64,000 bases of DNA, from positions 434,001 to 498,000 of the forward strand of contig RBKR01000023.1 of the NCBI GenBank assembly GCA_004835665.1. Direction: 5' to 3'. Source of the stretch: Phoma sp. XZ068 (lineage: Eukaryota; Ascomycota; Dothideomycetes; Pleosporales; Didymellaceae). The stretch's first letter is position 1. Each line of letters begins with the position of its first letter. The position numbers were made by a program, and so were the translations under genes. Positions 12,277 through 22,669 of the stretch are shown here, piece after piece. The notes below the pieces were generated by a model, which saw only the letters and a list, made by a program, of their open reading frames with translations, had not been told where the DNA came from and did no database searches.

Positions 12277-13056
12277 ATGCGCTCGTATAGATGGCTTGTT
12301 GCCATCTCTGCGTGCATTGCGACCTCGCACGCCTGGCCCAAACTTCCTCACTTCGAGCTGCAACCACCCGGTACGGAAATTGCAGGTTTAGCACGACGAT
12401 CGGTTCAAGGCACCTGCATGCGCATGGAAGCGCTGACGAACTTCTCCAATATGGCCGCCAATCAGACACGTCTCGACGGACTGCTCGCAGACAAGAAGAT
12501 CACCCAAGAGCAAGTCGACTACATGAAATCCAAGAAGGACGCCATCAACGCGGAGCTACAGGAGCTGAGCTCAAACGCTACTCTCGCGGCCGAGTGCGGT
12601 GTTATCAACGCTCACCATAAAGCTGTGCAAGATTGCAAGAGACTGGACAGACTGGAGCAGTTAGCCGAGATGGCGAGCAACAAAACTGCGTATGATGAGC
12701 ATCTGGCAGGGGAGCTGTTGAACCAGAAACAGACGGAGCAGCTGAACAAGAACTTGGAAAGTGCGGAGATCAAGTTGCAAGAGATGCGCAGAAACAGCAC
12801 GCTGGTCGAGCTGTGTACACGTGAGATGGGCCTGCGGGACCACGCAGCTGCTGGGCAACAGGCTGGTGACATTGGAGCAGGTGCGTAAACTGATGTTATT
12901 TCACACATTCGACTGGACTAACTTCGCGCAGCCGCGGTAGATAGCAGCGGTGCTATTAGTCTGTCAACGAGCGACGCACCAACACTCTGGTCAAAAACAT
13001 GGGTAATGCCATGTGCGTTGGGTCTCGGGTCGTTCACTGCATTCATATTACTCTAG
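12277..13056 (+). CDS. Unknown cell-surface protein with two C-X59-C helical modules
   Basis: Two exons, 12277-12880 and 12932-13056 (51-bp intron, branch GGACTAAC, acceptor GCGCAG), encode 242 residues. Residues 1-19 form a signal peptide (cleavage about SHA|WP). C47-X59-C107 and C120-X59-C180 are two modules of identical length separated by 12 residues. They are alpha-helical by composition (Leu/Glu/Gln/Lys). N-glycosylation sequons fall at module offsets 15 and 53 in both copies (NQT and NAT; NKT and NST). The second exon adds a Ser/Gly/Asp-rich linker and a hydrophobic terminus (about 18 residues, ending FILL) with no basic tail, as in GPI-anchor signals. Inferred: a secreted, wall- or membrane-attached protein with two disulfide-closed helical hairpins. 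No known family is recognised and the function is unknown. Confidence 0.75.
12415..12816 (+). repeat. Internal duplication encoding two C-X59-C modules
   Basis: Codons 47-107 (12415-12597) and 120-180 (12634-12816) encode equal-length modules. By eye about 17 of 59 positions between the cysteines are identical, including both sequon Asn/Thr pairs, MA before the first sequon, LQE before the second, and scattered Leu. The DNA itself has diverged, so the duplication is old. Confidence 0.75.
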
Positions 13057-13490
13057 ATTGCAGAAGTAGGCAAATCAGAATCACCGTTCTTTCAGCCCTG
13101 CGCGACCCCATGTGAGTAACATTAGATTGGACTAATCAGAATCTGTGCAGGTAGCCACGACGCATGATCCCTGCCACAACGCAACGCGCAACACACATTT
13201 GTCTCACCACCAATTCATCCACGCCATGCGTGTTTCAAGATTTCGTCGTCTCCTCCGTTATTCTGCTTTCACAACTGCGCGATTGTTCGAATTTATCAAG
13301 ATTTATGATTGGTAAAATCCATAGCGATATTCTCTGGGTCGATGAATAGTGACGCGAAGAGCAGGACAGTCAGTGGAACTGGTCCCGACGATTGGTAACA
13401 CGACCCGCCATACACAGTTTACTGCTTCACTCTTACGAAGACTACTCTAGGAAAGGATTCTCTGGTTGAGTCTTTGGGTCACATCGATGT
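13057..13490. other. Intergenic, nothing recognised
   Basis: This short stretch after the surface-protein stop codon shows no coding or RNA signal. It leads into the HET relic. Confidence 0.5.
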
Positions 13491-13942
13491 CGCATGCGTA
13501 TAGCCTCCACTGGCGAGGGACGACAGAGAACACTATACACTTTATTGAACAACCAAACTACGATGCGACCTATGGTCCAGAGGCAAGGAATCTGGGGTAC
13601 GGAGCACTATCCTATGTCTGGGGCGCATGCCGCTGCGGGACGTTGCAATCTCACTCACCATAGAGAAGTTGATATTTTATTGGCCTCAAATCGCAATGTG
13701 GCGCTGCGGCAAGTTCGTTTAGACAACTGACAGTATACTAGTAATCTTGGCCGAAGCCATATTTGTAGATTGAAAGAATCTACTAGAACGAGAGGTGCAG
13801 GTCGAAACCAAGGAAACATATCTCAAAAGCCCAACAGGTGATTATTCGGCTGGGCTACACGAACGCCAAGTACGCCAACGAGGTATTTTCCTATCTCAAA
13901 GCAGGCGAGGCCTACATATCTGGTTACATCAACTCGATATAA
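13491..13942 (+). pseudogene. Decayed HET-domain gene relic
   Basis: Pieces of a heterokaryon-incompatibility (HET) domain appear in the right order but in different frames. The domain-opening motif GALSYVWGA is near 13600-13626. An ALRQVRL fragment follows near 13700-13725. Then ILAEAIFVD, a TGA at 13771-13773, KNLLEREVQV, and, after a further frame change near 13835, VIIRLGYTNAK up to a TAA at 13940-13942. These match the family blocks ALSYxWG, NLxxALRxLR, LWxDAICINQxNxxER and VxxWLG. At least two frameshifts and internal stops break it. No start codon or C-terminal half could be followed into 13943-16096. HET proteins trigger programmed cell death on fusion of unlike hyphae; loss of such genes is common. 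Confidence 0.7.
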
Positions 13943-16096
13943 TGACTAGTCGTCCAGCACGCAGCTGAAGATTGAAGTCATCGTCTGCTTCAATTAGCTC
14001 TAGCGCCTCCGTGCTGTCTAGGAGTTGCACCAGGGAGCCGAGGCTACTTGCCTACGGATGACTGCAGTTTGACGTTTCGTATCGCACAGTCGCCTATACG
14101 AGGTACAGTGAGTCCCTGCGATGGCTTAGCTTCGGTCCTGGACGTGCAGGACCCCGATTACCATCATCCATATTGCTACAATGCACACACCATCTGCAAT
14201 TCTCGCATCATCGCAATCGAGTTTATGTCATCCTTGCGCCCAAGGGCCGGCAAGTCTGGATTCCACCTTGAATCATGCGTGCTGAACAGGTGCATCGCGC
14301 AGCAGGGTTGGCCGACGCCACGGACTGGGATATTGCGAGAATGAGAGCCCAATGGTCTGCAACTGCTTTCTGCACATAGTGTTAAACAGTTTATCACCCC
14401 ACGAGCCGGATCTGCTGACGTCAGATGTTTCGTCGTGGTTTGCCTCGCTGGAACAGAACACTTCCGGTGCCCATCGTTCGGATCGCTAGCCCGAAATTTG
14501 TGGCCGCACTGACATCGTTCTACGACGAGAGAGATCTGCAAAGCGTCCTAGTCCAAGACTGTACATTCGATAGCGTCAAATTCATCGCGGAAGACGACGT
14601 TCCCTGCAGCAAGCCAGGGAACACTCCACAGTACATGTCAGCGTTCTGAGTTGAAGCTGCTGAACCTTGTCGCATAGGTTTGCCCGATTCTAAGAGCAAC
14701 ATTCCCATGTGCCTGTTTTTTGCAGCTTTAAGCCACGTCGAGACTGATCGGGCTGATCTTCAAAGAAAAGGGGGCGTAGGAGAGAAGCAAAGGGGATTCG
14801 TACCACAAAGGAGATTCACTAAGATGGACGAATCTCAATACATCCACTGTGTCTCTTGGTGTTCCATCAAGTATACAGGCCATGCAGCGCTCGTTGACAT
14901 TCACAGGCGATTACCATACACGATTGGATTCAGCGCAGATCAAAACCCACCTTGGGCCTGCAAAAGGCTTACTGTGAATTGGACAACGCAAGGGCTTCTC
15001 ACAACCTGTAAAAGCCATCTGGGTCTTGGTCTAGGAGCCTCGATGCCTCCCGACCTCATTGTCACATGGATGCCTTTAGGTTATCTTTTGTCCCGCTTCT
15101 TCACGGCCTCTATTGGTTATTCGTGCGTTTTTGTCATATTTTCGGTTCTCCAATGATCCGCGAACTTAACTTTAACAATACAGCCCGTTTGGCATGTAAT
15201 AGGTAGAGTTCACGCTCAAATGCCGCTGAAGCGCAACAATGTCGGGCCGGCTTGAGGATATTTTGAGCAGAGATGTCAAGCTTCCCACTGATCATATTTG
15301 CTGCAAGGTGAGGTCACGTCAAGAAACATAAGAGTACGGTCCGAGATGAGTCGCGATGTGTGAGCTAATGAGGCAATTTAGCCATATTAGTTTCGGCTCC
15401 AGGTTGCTGCACCTTGATGCAGTGACACGTGAGGTCCCGAACAACAAACGTCGGATCTCGGACCGCGTATGCAGAGCTCCAATATCCATGTATGAATCAA
15501 CGGATGCCTGTCGCACATCCCAATGACCACGCTGAGCGACATCTCTTGGCGGGTTAGAAGTTAAGCTGAGCCGCATATCAGAACGGCGGTGATACCTGCG
15601 CTAGTATCAAAATTGATCAATAGTCGCCCACGATTGTCGATCTAACGATGACAAGGCTTATCTTGGTCGCCGTCATCGATGATTGAGGGCGGTTGTGGCG
15701 TCTCCACCAAAAGGAACATTTGAGACCGCAATGTGGCTGTAACAAGTCAGTACGCATACTCTCGCTACCGGTATTTGTGTATATTATTCCCACCTCCGTC
15801 CTAAGGCCAGCACGGACTGTCATACGCTCATGTCACGTCGATACCGTACGGTCACGTCGGTGACTAGGTAATTCTTACCCTCCACACGAGATGTACCTAG
15901 CTTGTGTGCATCTGGATATGGAAGTGGCTCATCGACCTCCGGTCATTGCAGCCCAAATGGCTAACCTGGCTTGTTTGTCCGAAGTTGAATAAAGCTACCC
16001 TCTGGCAATGCATAGAGGTGTTCAACAATCTGCATCACCCTTGTCGCATCTTCAGTCAGCATCTTTGTGTCGACCTGCTCGAAGCAGACTCGCATC
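13943..16096. other. Gene-poor stretch downstream of HET relic
   Basis: About 2.15 kb. A plus-strand frame at 14680-15156 (158 codons) has no recognisable domain and no splice partners. Pieces at 14048-14344 and 14425-14649 may be further debris of the HET gene but cannot be matched. The final 150 bp precede the TmpA-like gene. Confidence 0.4.
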
Positions 16097-17979
16097 ATGT
16101 CGAACTCCCAACACATCCACTCTGTCGGTGGCCAGAGTCAAGATGCCCTTGACGACGCCGAAAGGGGCATTTACGATCGTACACTGGCATTGATTGCACC
16201 TCCCCCATTCGTCTACGCAAGCCACAAACAACCAACGCACCTCGACACTCTACAATCTCCGTTTTCGCCAGTTCACGAAGGCATCACACCCGGCACAAGC
16301 GTACCGGAGCTATCGCTACCACAACCAGCGAAGAGCGAAGTCAGTCACGTCGAGCTAGCTGACGAAACTCTCATAAAGAAGTCACCATTAAAGCCAACAA
16401 TCAGTCGTTGGATACTGTTCGAGCTATGGTTCAACGTGTATCGGAGGTTCTTCACCTTCGTTGTTCTCTTCAACCTAGTTGGAATCGTCTTGACTGCAAC
16501 TGATCGATTCAAGTACGGAGACAACCACCTTGGTGCATTGGTTTTAGGTAACCTCCTATGTGCTATCTTGATGCGCAACGAACTCTTCGTTCGTTTCCTG
16601 TATTTGGTGGTCATATATGGGCTACGAAGTGTACGTTTCTCTACACTCGATTCGGCACTATTGCTGACCTCAACTATCAGTGGGCTCCATTGCGTGTCAA
16701 ACTGGCAGCAAATTCTGTGTTGCAGCATCTGGGTGGTGTTCACTCGGGTTGCGCACTATCCGGCGCAGCGTAGGTTGGTCGAACTAAGCTTAGAACGTCA
16801 AGCTAACGTATCTATAGTTGGCTTGTGTACAAGATCGTCGACATAATTCGATACCGGGCAGTTCAGCATCCGGCTGTGATTGCCAGTGGTATTGTCACAA
16901 ATATTTTTATCATCATTTCCGTTCTGAGTGCCTTCCCATGGGTGCGCAAGTAAGTAATTTACTACTGCATGATGTCACCAACATTTAACATTTCAACCAG
17001 TACCTATCACAATGCCTTCGAAAAACACCACAGGTTCATTGGGTGGCTGGGACTTGCCGTACGTACTACTGGCCGATTTAACTTCAATACTAACTATTTC
17101 GGCCAGATGACATGGGTTTTTGTGATCATGGGTAATACCTACGACATCAAAGTGGGCGAGTGGAGAAAAGACACACATTCTCTACTGAGTGCACAAGAAT
17201 TGTGGTTTGCTGTCTTCATGACAGTCTTGTGAGTGCCTTGTACTTACTAGCGGGATGTTCGCTGACTGATCACAGCGTTCTTATCCCTTGGGTCACATTG
17301 CGGGAAGTTCCAGTCGAGGTGGAGATCCCATCACCCAAAGTAGCAATTCTCAAATTCGAGCGGGGCATGCAGCAAGGACTCCTAGGGCGCATCAGTCGCA
17401 CTTCGATCATGGAGTACCATGCATTCGGTATCATCAGCGAAGGCCGAAAAGCCACACACCATTACATGATCTGCGGTGTACAGGGCGACTTCACAAGAAA
17501 CCTCGTGACGGACCCGCCGAGGACGGTCTGGACCCGGCAGCTGAAGTTTGGTACGTCGCTATCTCCTCACCCTTATATACACCCTTTACTGATGCACAAT
17601 AGCTGGCGTCGGTCATGCCTCTGCAATGTACAAGCGCGGCATCCGGATCTGCACCGGGACTGGCATTGGTGCCGCTCTTTCGACATGCATTCAAAGCCCC
17701 GACTGGTTTCTGATCTGGATTGGCTCTGACCAGGAACGTACCTTCGGACCTACAATTACCGGTCTGATCAATAAGCACATCGAGCCTGAGAGGATGATCT
17801 TGTGGGACTCGAAGAAGAGAGGTGGCAGGCCAGACAGCGTGCAGCTGTTGAAGGATACCTGGAAGAGCTTTGGCGCGGAGGTCATATTCATTACGAGCAA
17901 TATGCAAGGCAATGATGAGATGATGCGTGGCTGTCGGGCGGCAGGATTGCACGCCTTTGGAACCTTGTGGGACTTTTGA
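16097..17979 (+). CDS. TmpA-like integral membrane protein with reductase-type C-terminus
   Basis: Seven exons (16097-16630, 16681-16769, 16818-16949, 17001-17058, 17107-17228, 17276-17550, 17603-17979) encode 528 residues. All six introns are 47-52 bp and keep the frame. The first 100 residues are hydrophilic, followed by FELWFNVYRRFFTF and a series of about six membrane segments carrying HLGGVHSGCALSG. The soluble C-terminal half contains ICTGTGIGAALS, which resembles an NAD(P)-binding glycine loop, and ends FGTLWDF. This layout matches fungal proteins annotated as integral membrane protein TmpA, membrane flavoproteins linked in Aspergillus to conidiation signalling. The same region also occurs fused in TmpL-type proteins. 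The electron-transfer role is inference. It is convergent with the secreted-protein gene at 18163 (183 bp). Confidence 0.85.
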
Positions 17980-18162
17980 ATGACGGGTCATATAATCCAT
18001 CAAGCACAGCGATTAGCGTAGGCGTCTTGAATACCTTGATCTCCAGCATTTTGGTCGGAGCATAGAAGAGCATGTAGACAGGACTAGATGTATATAGTAC
18101 GCAGTGCAAGTCAACTCATTTATTTTATCTAATGTTTCCTTCCTCGGCTCAAGACTTTGTCC

Positions 18163-19861
18163 TCAGCAAGTGTATTCAATGTCTAGCACCACTTTAGGTG
18201 TCCCCTCAAAGCCCTCCGGTACAACATATGAGATATTGTAGAACAAGTGGTTTCTCAATGCCTTGCCATATGTCACAGGCAGGGCCTGCAACCCGGCTGC
18301 ATCGACGCTGATATCCACGCATGGTAGTTCTCCGTCCAACCCTGTGATTGTATGCCCTCGCAATTTCCAGCGGGGCGGCACATTACTCAGCGCGAACGTG
18401 AAAATGTTACTGCCTTCTTGGGTCTTGTTCGGGTAGCTAATCGTCAGTCTGTTGGGCTCAGCTACCGCATGAATACTGCTTGCACTCGGATATAGTGAGA
18501 AGAACGTGCTCAGCGGAAACGGCTTGCGGTTCTGATCGCCTGCCCAGTGCACAATAGCAGGAACAAATTGATCCCCCCTGTTCTTCTGTTCATCAAGCTT
18601 CTGCCCGCCGATCATAAGTTCGCGACTCATCCAAGATGTTGCGATGCGTGAGTGTTTGCCCTCTAGATTGTCGTAGATGGTTTTGTTCAGGTGGCGAGGT
18701 GGGCCGGTGAACGTACCCTTTAGCTTCGTCTGAATATCTTCTGGGATGACAGCTTTGACTGTATCGATTACGAGAGCAATGGCAGCGCCTTGGGCAATGT
18801 CGAAAAGCAGATCGCTTTCGAATTTCGGTGGCTGGGGGCCAAATTCGTGGCCAAACATGCCCCAGAAGAAAATCGAGAGGATTGAAGAGTGCTGCACAAT
18901 GTCTCGTGTGTAGGCGCGGTCGTAAGGTCCTACCATCTGGCCGAGATAGCCGTTATAGTGTTCTTCCGTATCGCGCCAGAGCCCTTCGAGTATGATCTTT
19001 GCGTTGGTCGTGAATGTCTGATTTTTGGGTCCATATTTCAGCTGCGCACCAAGTGCCCAGGAATCGATCCCGTAGTACGTTGGTGCATTGTATTCTGATA
19101 GTGTGTTCGCGCCGTTGAGCTGGAATAGTTGCAACAGTTTCGTGCCCTGGTCATTCGCAAAATCTATGTATGTGGAGTAATTTCGACGAGCACCAATCCA
19201 GCCGACCACAAGAGCACGCATCATTCCAGGGTTGCTGTATCCTAAGGTAAGATTGTCATCTTGAGGAAATGTACCGTTGCGGCGCATACCGCCTACAGCG
19301 GCGATCTCGAGAGAGTCTTCGATACGAGAGACCAGATCCGAGCCGATGAGGTACCCAAACTCTTCGATGACCTGTATCAACTGGGTACCAATGAACTCCC
19401 GCCAGTTCGGGTCGTATGATTCGTATATTTTTGGTGGGTACAGTGCAGACTCTGGTGTTGGATCAGGCTGATCGGGTGAGAGCTTGTACGTCCCATACCA
19501 TGCAGCATCGAAGTCGTCTGTCATTTGAGTAGAGAGTATGTTCTCAATGGCTGCTTTCGCGTGCTCAAGATCATTTCCTTCGTTTCGATGCAACAGACCT
19601 GCCAGATACCAGGCTGTGAACCGAACAGACCATGATCCTTTGTCGCTATACGCTATGTAGTTGTAGGACGCGTCGTATCGATTGTCCTGTACTAACATGG
19701 AATGGTCGAACAGACTCTGTGCTTCTAAAGTTTCGTCAGCCACTGTCACTGCCGCTTGCTACGCTGCGCTTGCCCGCCGTTAACGTTGTCTTCTTGTTGC
19801 CAATGGCAGTCGCGACCGCTTTCACAGCGACACCAGCCAACAGAAGGACGATATATCTCAT
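18163..19861 (-). CDS. Secreted glycoprotein of unknown function (about 537 aa)
   Basis: The main exon is 19748-18163. It has no usable ATG near its 5' end, and a TAG lies just upstream in frame. An ATG at 19861 starts a hydrophobic peptide. Joining 19861-19834 to 19748 across 85 bp (weak donor GTGTCG, acceptor GGCAG) gives a signal peptide MRYIVLLLAVTVA|DET and 537 residues; this 5' junction is the least certain part. The body is rich in aromatic residues and in helical segments such as WSVRFTAWYLAGLL, with APTYYGIDSWALG in the centre. It has many N-X-S/T sequons and ends VVLDIEYTC. The helical, Trp/Tyr-rich layout recalls alpha/alpha-toroid carbohydrate-active enzymes, but I cannot place it in a family. 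It is divergent from the HAD gene. Confidence 0.75.
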
Positions 19862-20347
19862 ATTATTTTTCGTGCCTATATTTTCAATACTACTGGGAGC
19901 GGCCTACATTAAGTAGCTCTGCCATCAAAACGTCTGGTATGTAGCATGGTGATCACCAATTCTCGGTACAACGTGAACCGACAGACACTTTTGTCCATAC
20001 TACTTCAAGCAGGTACTCTGCAGTTAAAGGCTATCGTGGGTGCCATGCCGAAGCTTTTCCGCGTGTGTTGCGGAAGAATTGAATGGCGGGAATTTAGCGG
20101 GTGCGTAGGTGGCGTTTCCCCGCGCATTGTCGAGTCATGCGTCTTTCACCTATTCTTGAAAGTTTACACTTCTGTGAGCTGGCCAAATGTCCTTCGCGGC
20201 TAAATGAACCGGTAAGTGAGACGAAGAAAGTGGTTAAAGGTTCTAGGGGCAGAGAGAAGGACGTGAATTTTGATTGAGGGGTACCCCTCCAAGCACAGTC
20301 ATCGACCAACATCACATTTCTATCCCAACCTTTCGAGTTCTGCGCCT
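19862..20347. other. Divergent promoter region
   Basis: 486 bp between the starts of the minus-strand secreted-protein gene and the plus-strand HAD hydrolase gene. No RNA gene, repeat or clear TATA box was seen. Confidence 0.5.
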
Positions 20348-21127
20348 ATGAAGTCCTCTTATGAGGATGATGCAGGGTACGCAAGCTATGAAGCTTTGCT
20401 GACTCGGCTGCGCGGAGCGAAATGGTTCGCGTTCGACCTGGATGACACGCTGCATAGCTTTCGCAAAGCGTCGACGACCGCAGTCACAGCCGTACTTGAC
20501 GTTATTCACAAACAAAGTGGACACACACTAAAAGAGTTGGAGGAAGAGTACAAGCGTATACTTGCTCAAGGAACTGCTTCAGCGTTCGTCGATGGCAAGA
20601 CCTCACACCAATATCGCGAAGATCGATTTCAGCAACTCGTACGGAAGTTTGACATCGAGTTATACCAGGTACAAATGCAGGGCCTTCTAGATCTTTACGA
20701 GTATATATTCATAGATAGCCTAGAGCTGAAAGCCGGCGTGCTGGATTTGCTAGAGACGCTCAAGAAGCACGGGCACCAAATCGCGGTCATTACAGAAGGG
20801 CCTCAAGATGCGCAGGAGAGAACAGTCGTGGCATTGGGTCTGATGCCTTACATTGACTACTTGGCGACTACCAATAAACTAGGCGTGTCGAAGACCACTG
20901 GGTTGTTCATCAAGGTGCTGGACCATCTAGGACTTGAACCGAAAGAAATGATTATGACCGGCGACAGCTGGGAAAGAGATGTTGTACCGGCAACGCAAGC
21001 AGGTCTATGCAGCATCCACTACTCAGAGAACGAGCCAGAATCTGGAATATATGTCGAGAACATGAGGATCGAGCGATTCGAAAAGCTTCAGATGCTCGTT
21101 GAGGCCGCTCATCGTTGTTCAGCATAG
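20348..21127 (+). CDS. HAD-superfamily hydrolase (pyrimidine 5'-nucleotidase-like)
   Basis: A single exon of 259 residues. The HAD motifs are in order: motif I FDLDDTL with nucleophile D30 and acid/base D32, motif II VITEG, motif III lysine in GVSKTTG, and motif IV GDSWERD. The cap between motifs I and II is alpha-helical (about residues 45-125), as in C1-cap phosphatases such as phosphoglycolate phosphatase, SDT1-type nucleotidases and haloacid dehalogenases. It is expected to be a soluble Mg-dependent phosphohydrolase; the substrate is not readable. I chose the ATG at 20348 because no ATG lies upstream in frame. Confidence 0.88.
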   Translation: MKSSYEDDAGYASYEALLTRLRGAKWFAFDLDDTLHSFRKASTTAVTAVLDVIHKQSGHTLKELEEEYKRILAQGTASAFVDGKTSHQYREDRFQQLVRKFDIELYQVQMQGLLDLYEYIFIDSLELKAGVLDLLETLKKHGHQIAVITEGPQDAQERTVVALGLMPYIDYLATTNKLGVSKTTGLFIKVLDHLGLEPKEMIMTGDSWERDVVPATQAGLCSIHYSENEPESGIYVENMRIERFEKLQMLVEAAHRCSA

Positions 21128-21264
21128 TCCTACCCGACCAACCTCTGCATCCAGAACATGAGTTAAAAGACGCCAATGCAGTCTAATAGCATGCCACAAG
21201 TAGGCCTTAATCCCAACGTCTTTCGATAATTTGCTGTGGTAACGCACCAGGAGAGCTTTTGGCT

Positions 21265-22218
21265 TCATAGATTTGTAGTGGAGAACCCTGCTCGATCATG
21301 ACCAAACACTGCCGCTCCCTTGCTCCCCTTCTCCACAGCAATCCGCCTCAGCTCGTTCAGATACCATTCCAGCCTTAGCATATGTTTCTGATTCTTGTGT
21401 TCCCATTCCTAGAGATCGCTCTGCTTCATACGAAAGACATTCGCAGCCTCGATCAGACCTTTGGATCATGCTTTCTGTTTCGCAGAACAAAGCTAGGGGG
21501 TTCGCCCGAACCACAGCTGCTCAAAAGTTCCAGGCTTACTGCTGTTACTCTGGAGTTCCAAGGTTCTGTTGTGCAGCACCATTGTACCTTGCGCAAGGAC
21601 AGCAGTGGGGCGAGGATTCTGGTGCTCAATAGTTGTCCAGGCGGTGGAGCGAAGGACATTGCGAAAGATCTCATCCGGCGAGTCACAATCTTCTTGGTCA
21701 TCCGGATAGCAAGCATCTGCCTCGATACGTACGACGAAGCTCAGACCGCCGAACTTGTACCGTATGACGCGACGGTGGCCTTCAGCTTCGGGCAGTTGAG
21801 GGTCTTCGGCGGAGAAAACCGTTTCGAAGTTACGACCGTACCCACCGTCATGCCTCGTCTTCGCCTTTATTTCCCTCCGACTGATGAACAGTGTATTACG
21901 CACCATGTCTAGATCAACGTAGAATTGACTTGAGCCACGTTTGAACTTGGCGAAGCTGTAAAGCTTCTGCAGCGTATTCCGGTTTACCACGACGTCGACA
22001 TCGGTGAAGCGGACAGTGGGGTTCATGACAGCGAGAGCTTGGAATATAGGCTTAAATTGAGGCCTATGCACGCGATATCCATGTTGATCACACCAGTGAA
22101 AGCCCTCGTCAGGGTCGAGTTGTTTTGGCAGTTGTGGAGGTGTCCACCTCGCCGGCGTGCCAGGGACGTAAATTGTAGGGCGTGCCGTCTGCATCCAGAA
22201 ATAACTACAAGAACTCAT
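21265..22218 (-). pseudogene. Decaying copy of a conserved fungal protein (GGPP synthetase-annotated family)
   Basis: An ATG at 22218 opens 241 codons up to a TAG at 21493-21495, right after LWFGRTP. The N-terminal part (PTIYVPGTPARWTPP, CDQHGYRVHRP, DVDVVVNRNTLQKL, RVIRYKFGGLSFVVR) resembles a fungal family often loosely annotated as geranylgeranyl pyrophosphate synthetase; no prenyltransferase Asp-rich motif is present. In the family the chain continues past GRTP. Here the continuation is visible in other frames (SFVLRNRKHDPKV, then IEAANVFRMK, then EWEHKNQKHMLRLEWYLNELR), broken by about two frameshifts and a further TAG at 21409-21411, to a TGA at 21265. The 5' part may still be translated, so a shortened functional protein is not excluded. 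Confidence 0.6.
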
Positions 22219-22669
22219 AGCCTCCCCTCAAATCAATGGGCTCGGTACTGGCTTCGATCTCCCAGTGTGCGATAAGGTGGACGCGCTTGCCTACGTTCTT
22301 TGTCATCTATGAAGGGTCGCGGAACTTCTGGCGCTGTGGTAAGGTGAGCTCTTTTTGTGCTTCGACATCCTCGCACGCCAGTGTAGTGGGCAATGGAGCG
22401 GAGTGTTGTGTACTACGTTCTTTAGCGGTGCTTGGGAATCGAGTCACGTCTGGTCGCGCATGTAGAGTAGCTGCCCTGTCATTCAAATGCTCCATCGTGC
22501 TGCGAGGTCGATATCACGGGAGAGGAGAGGGATTAGGGAAGGCTATGTTCTACCGATTATTAGGACTGACTTCTTCGTCTTTCACCGTGACTCTCGGCGG
22601 TCCCCAACTATGGGGGTGCCTCATATGTCGCAATCGTGGTTCACTTCTGAATTACTGAGTTTCTCAGCT
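22219..22669. other. Intergenic, nothing recognised
   Basis: 451 bp between the pseudogene start and the 3' end of the HET-domain gene. No coding exon or RNA was identified. Confidence 0.5.

Noticed and set aside
14680..15156. 158-codon plus-strand frame as a gene
   Set aside because: No domain, no signal of splicing, no codon bias; it sits in a stretch of gene debris.
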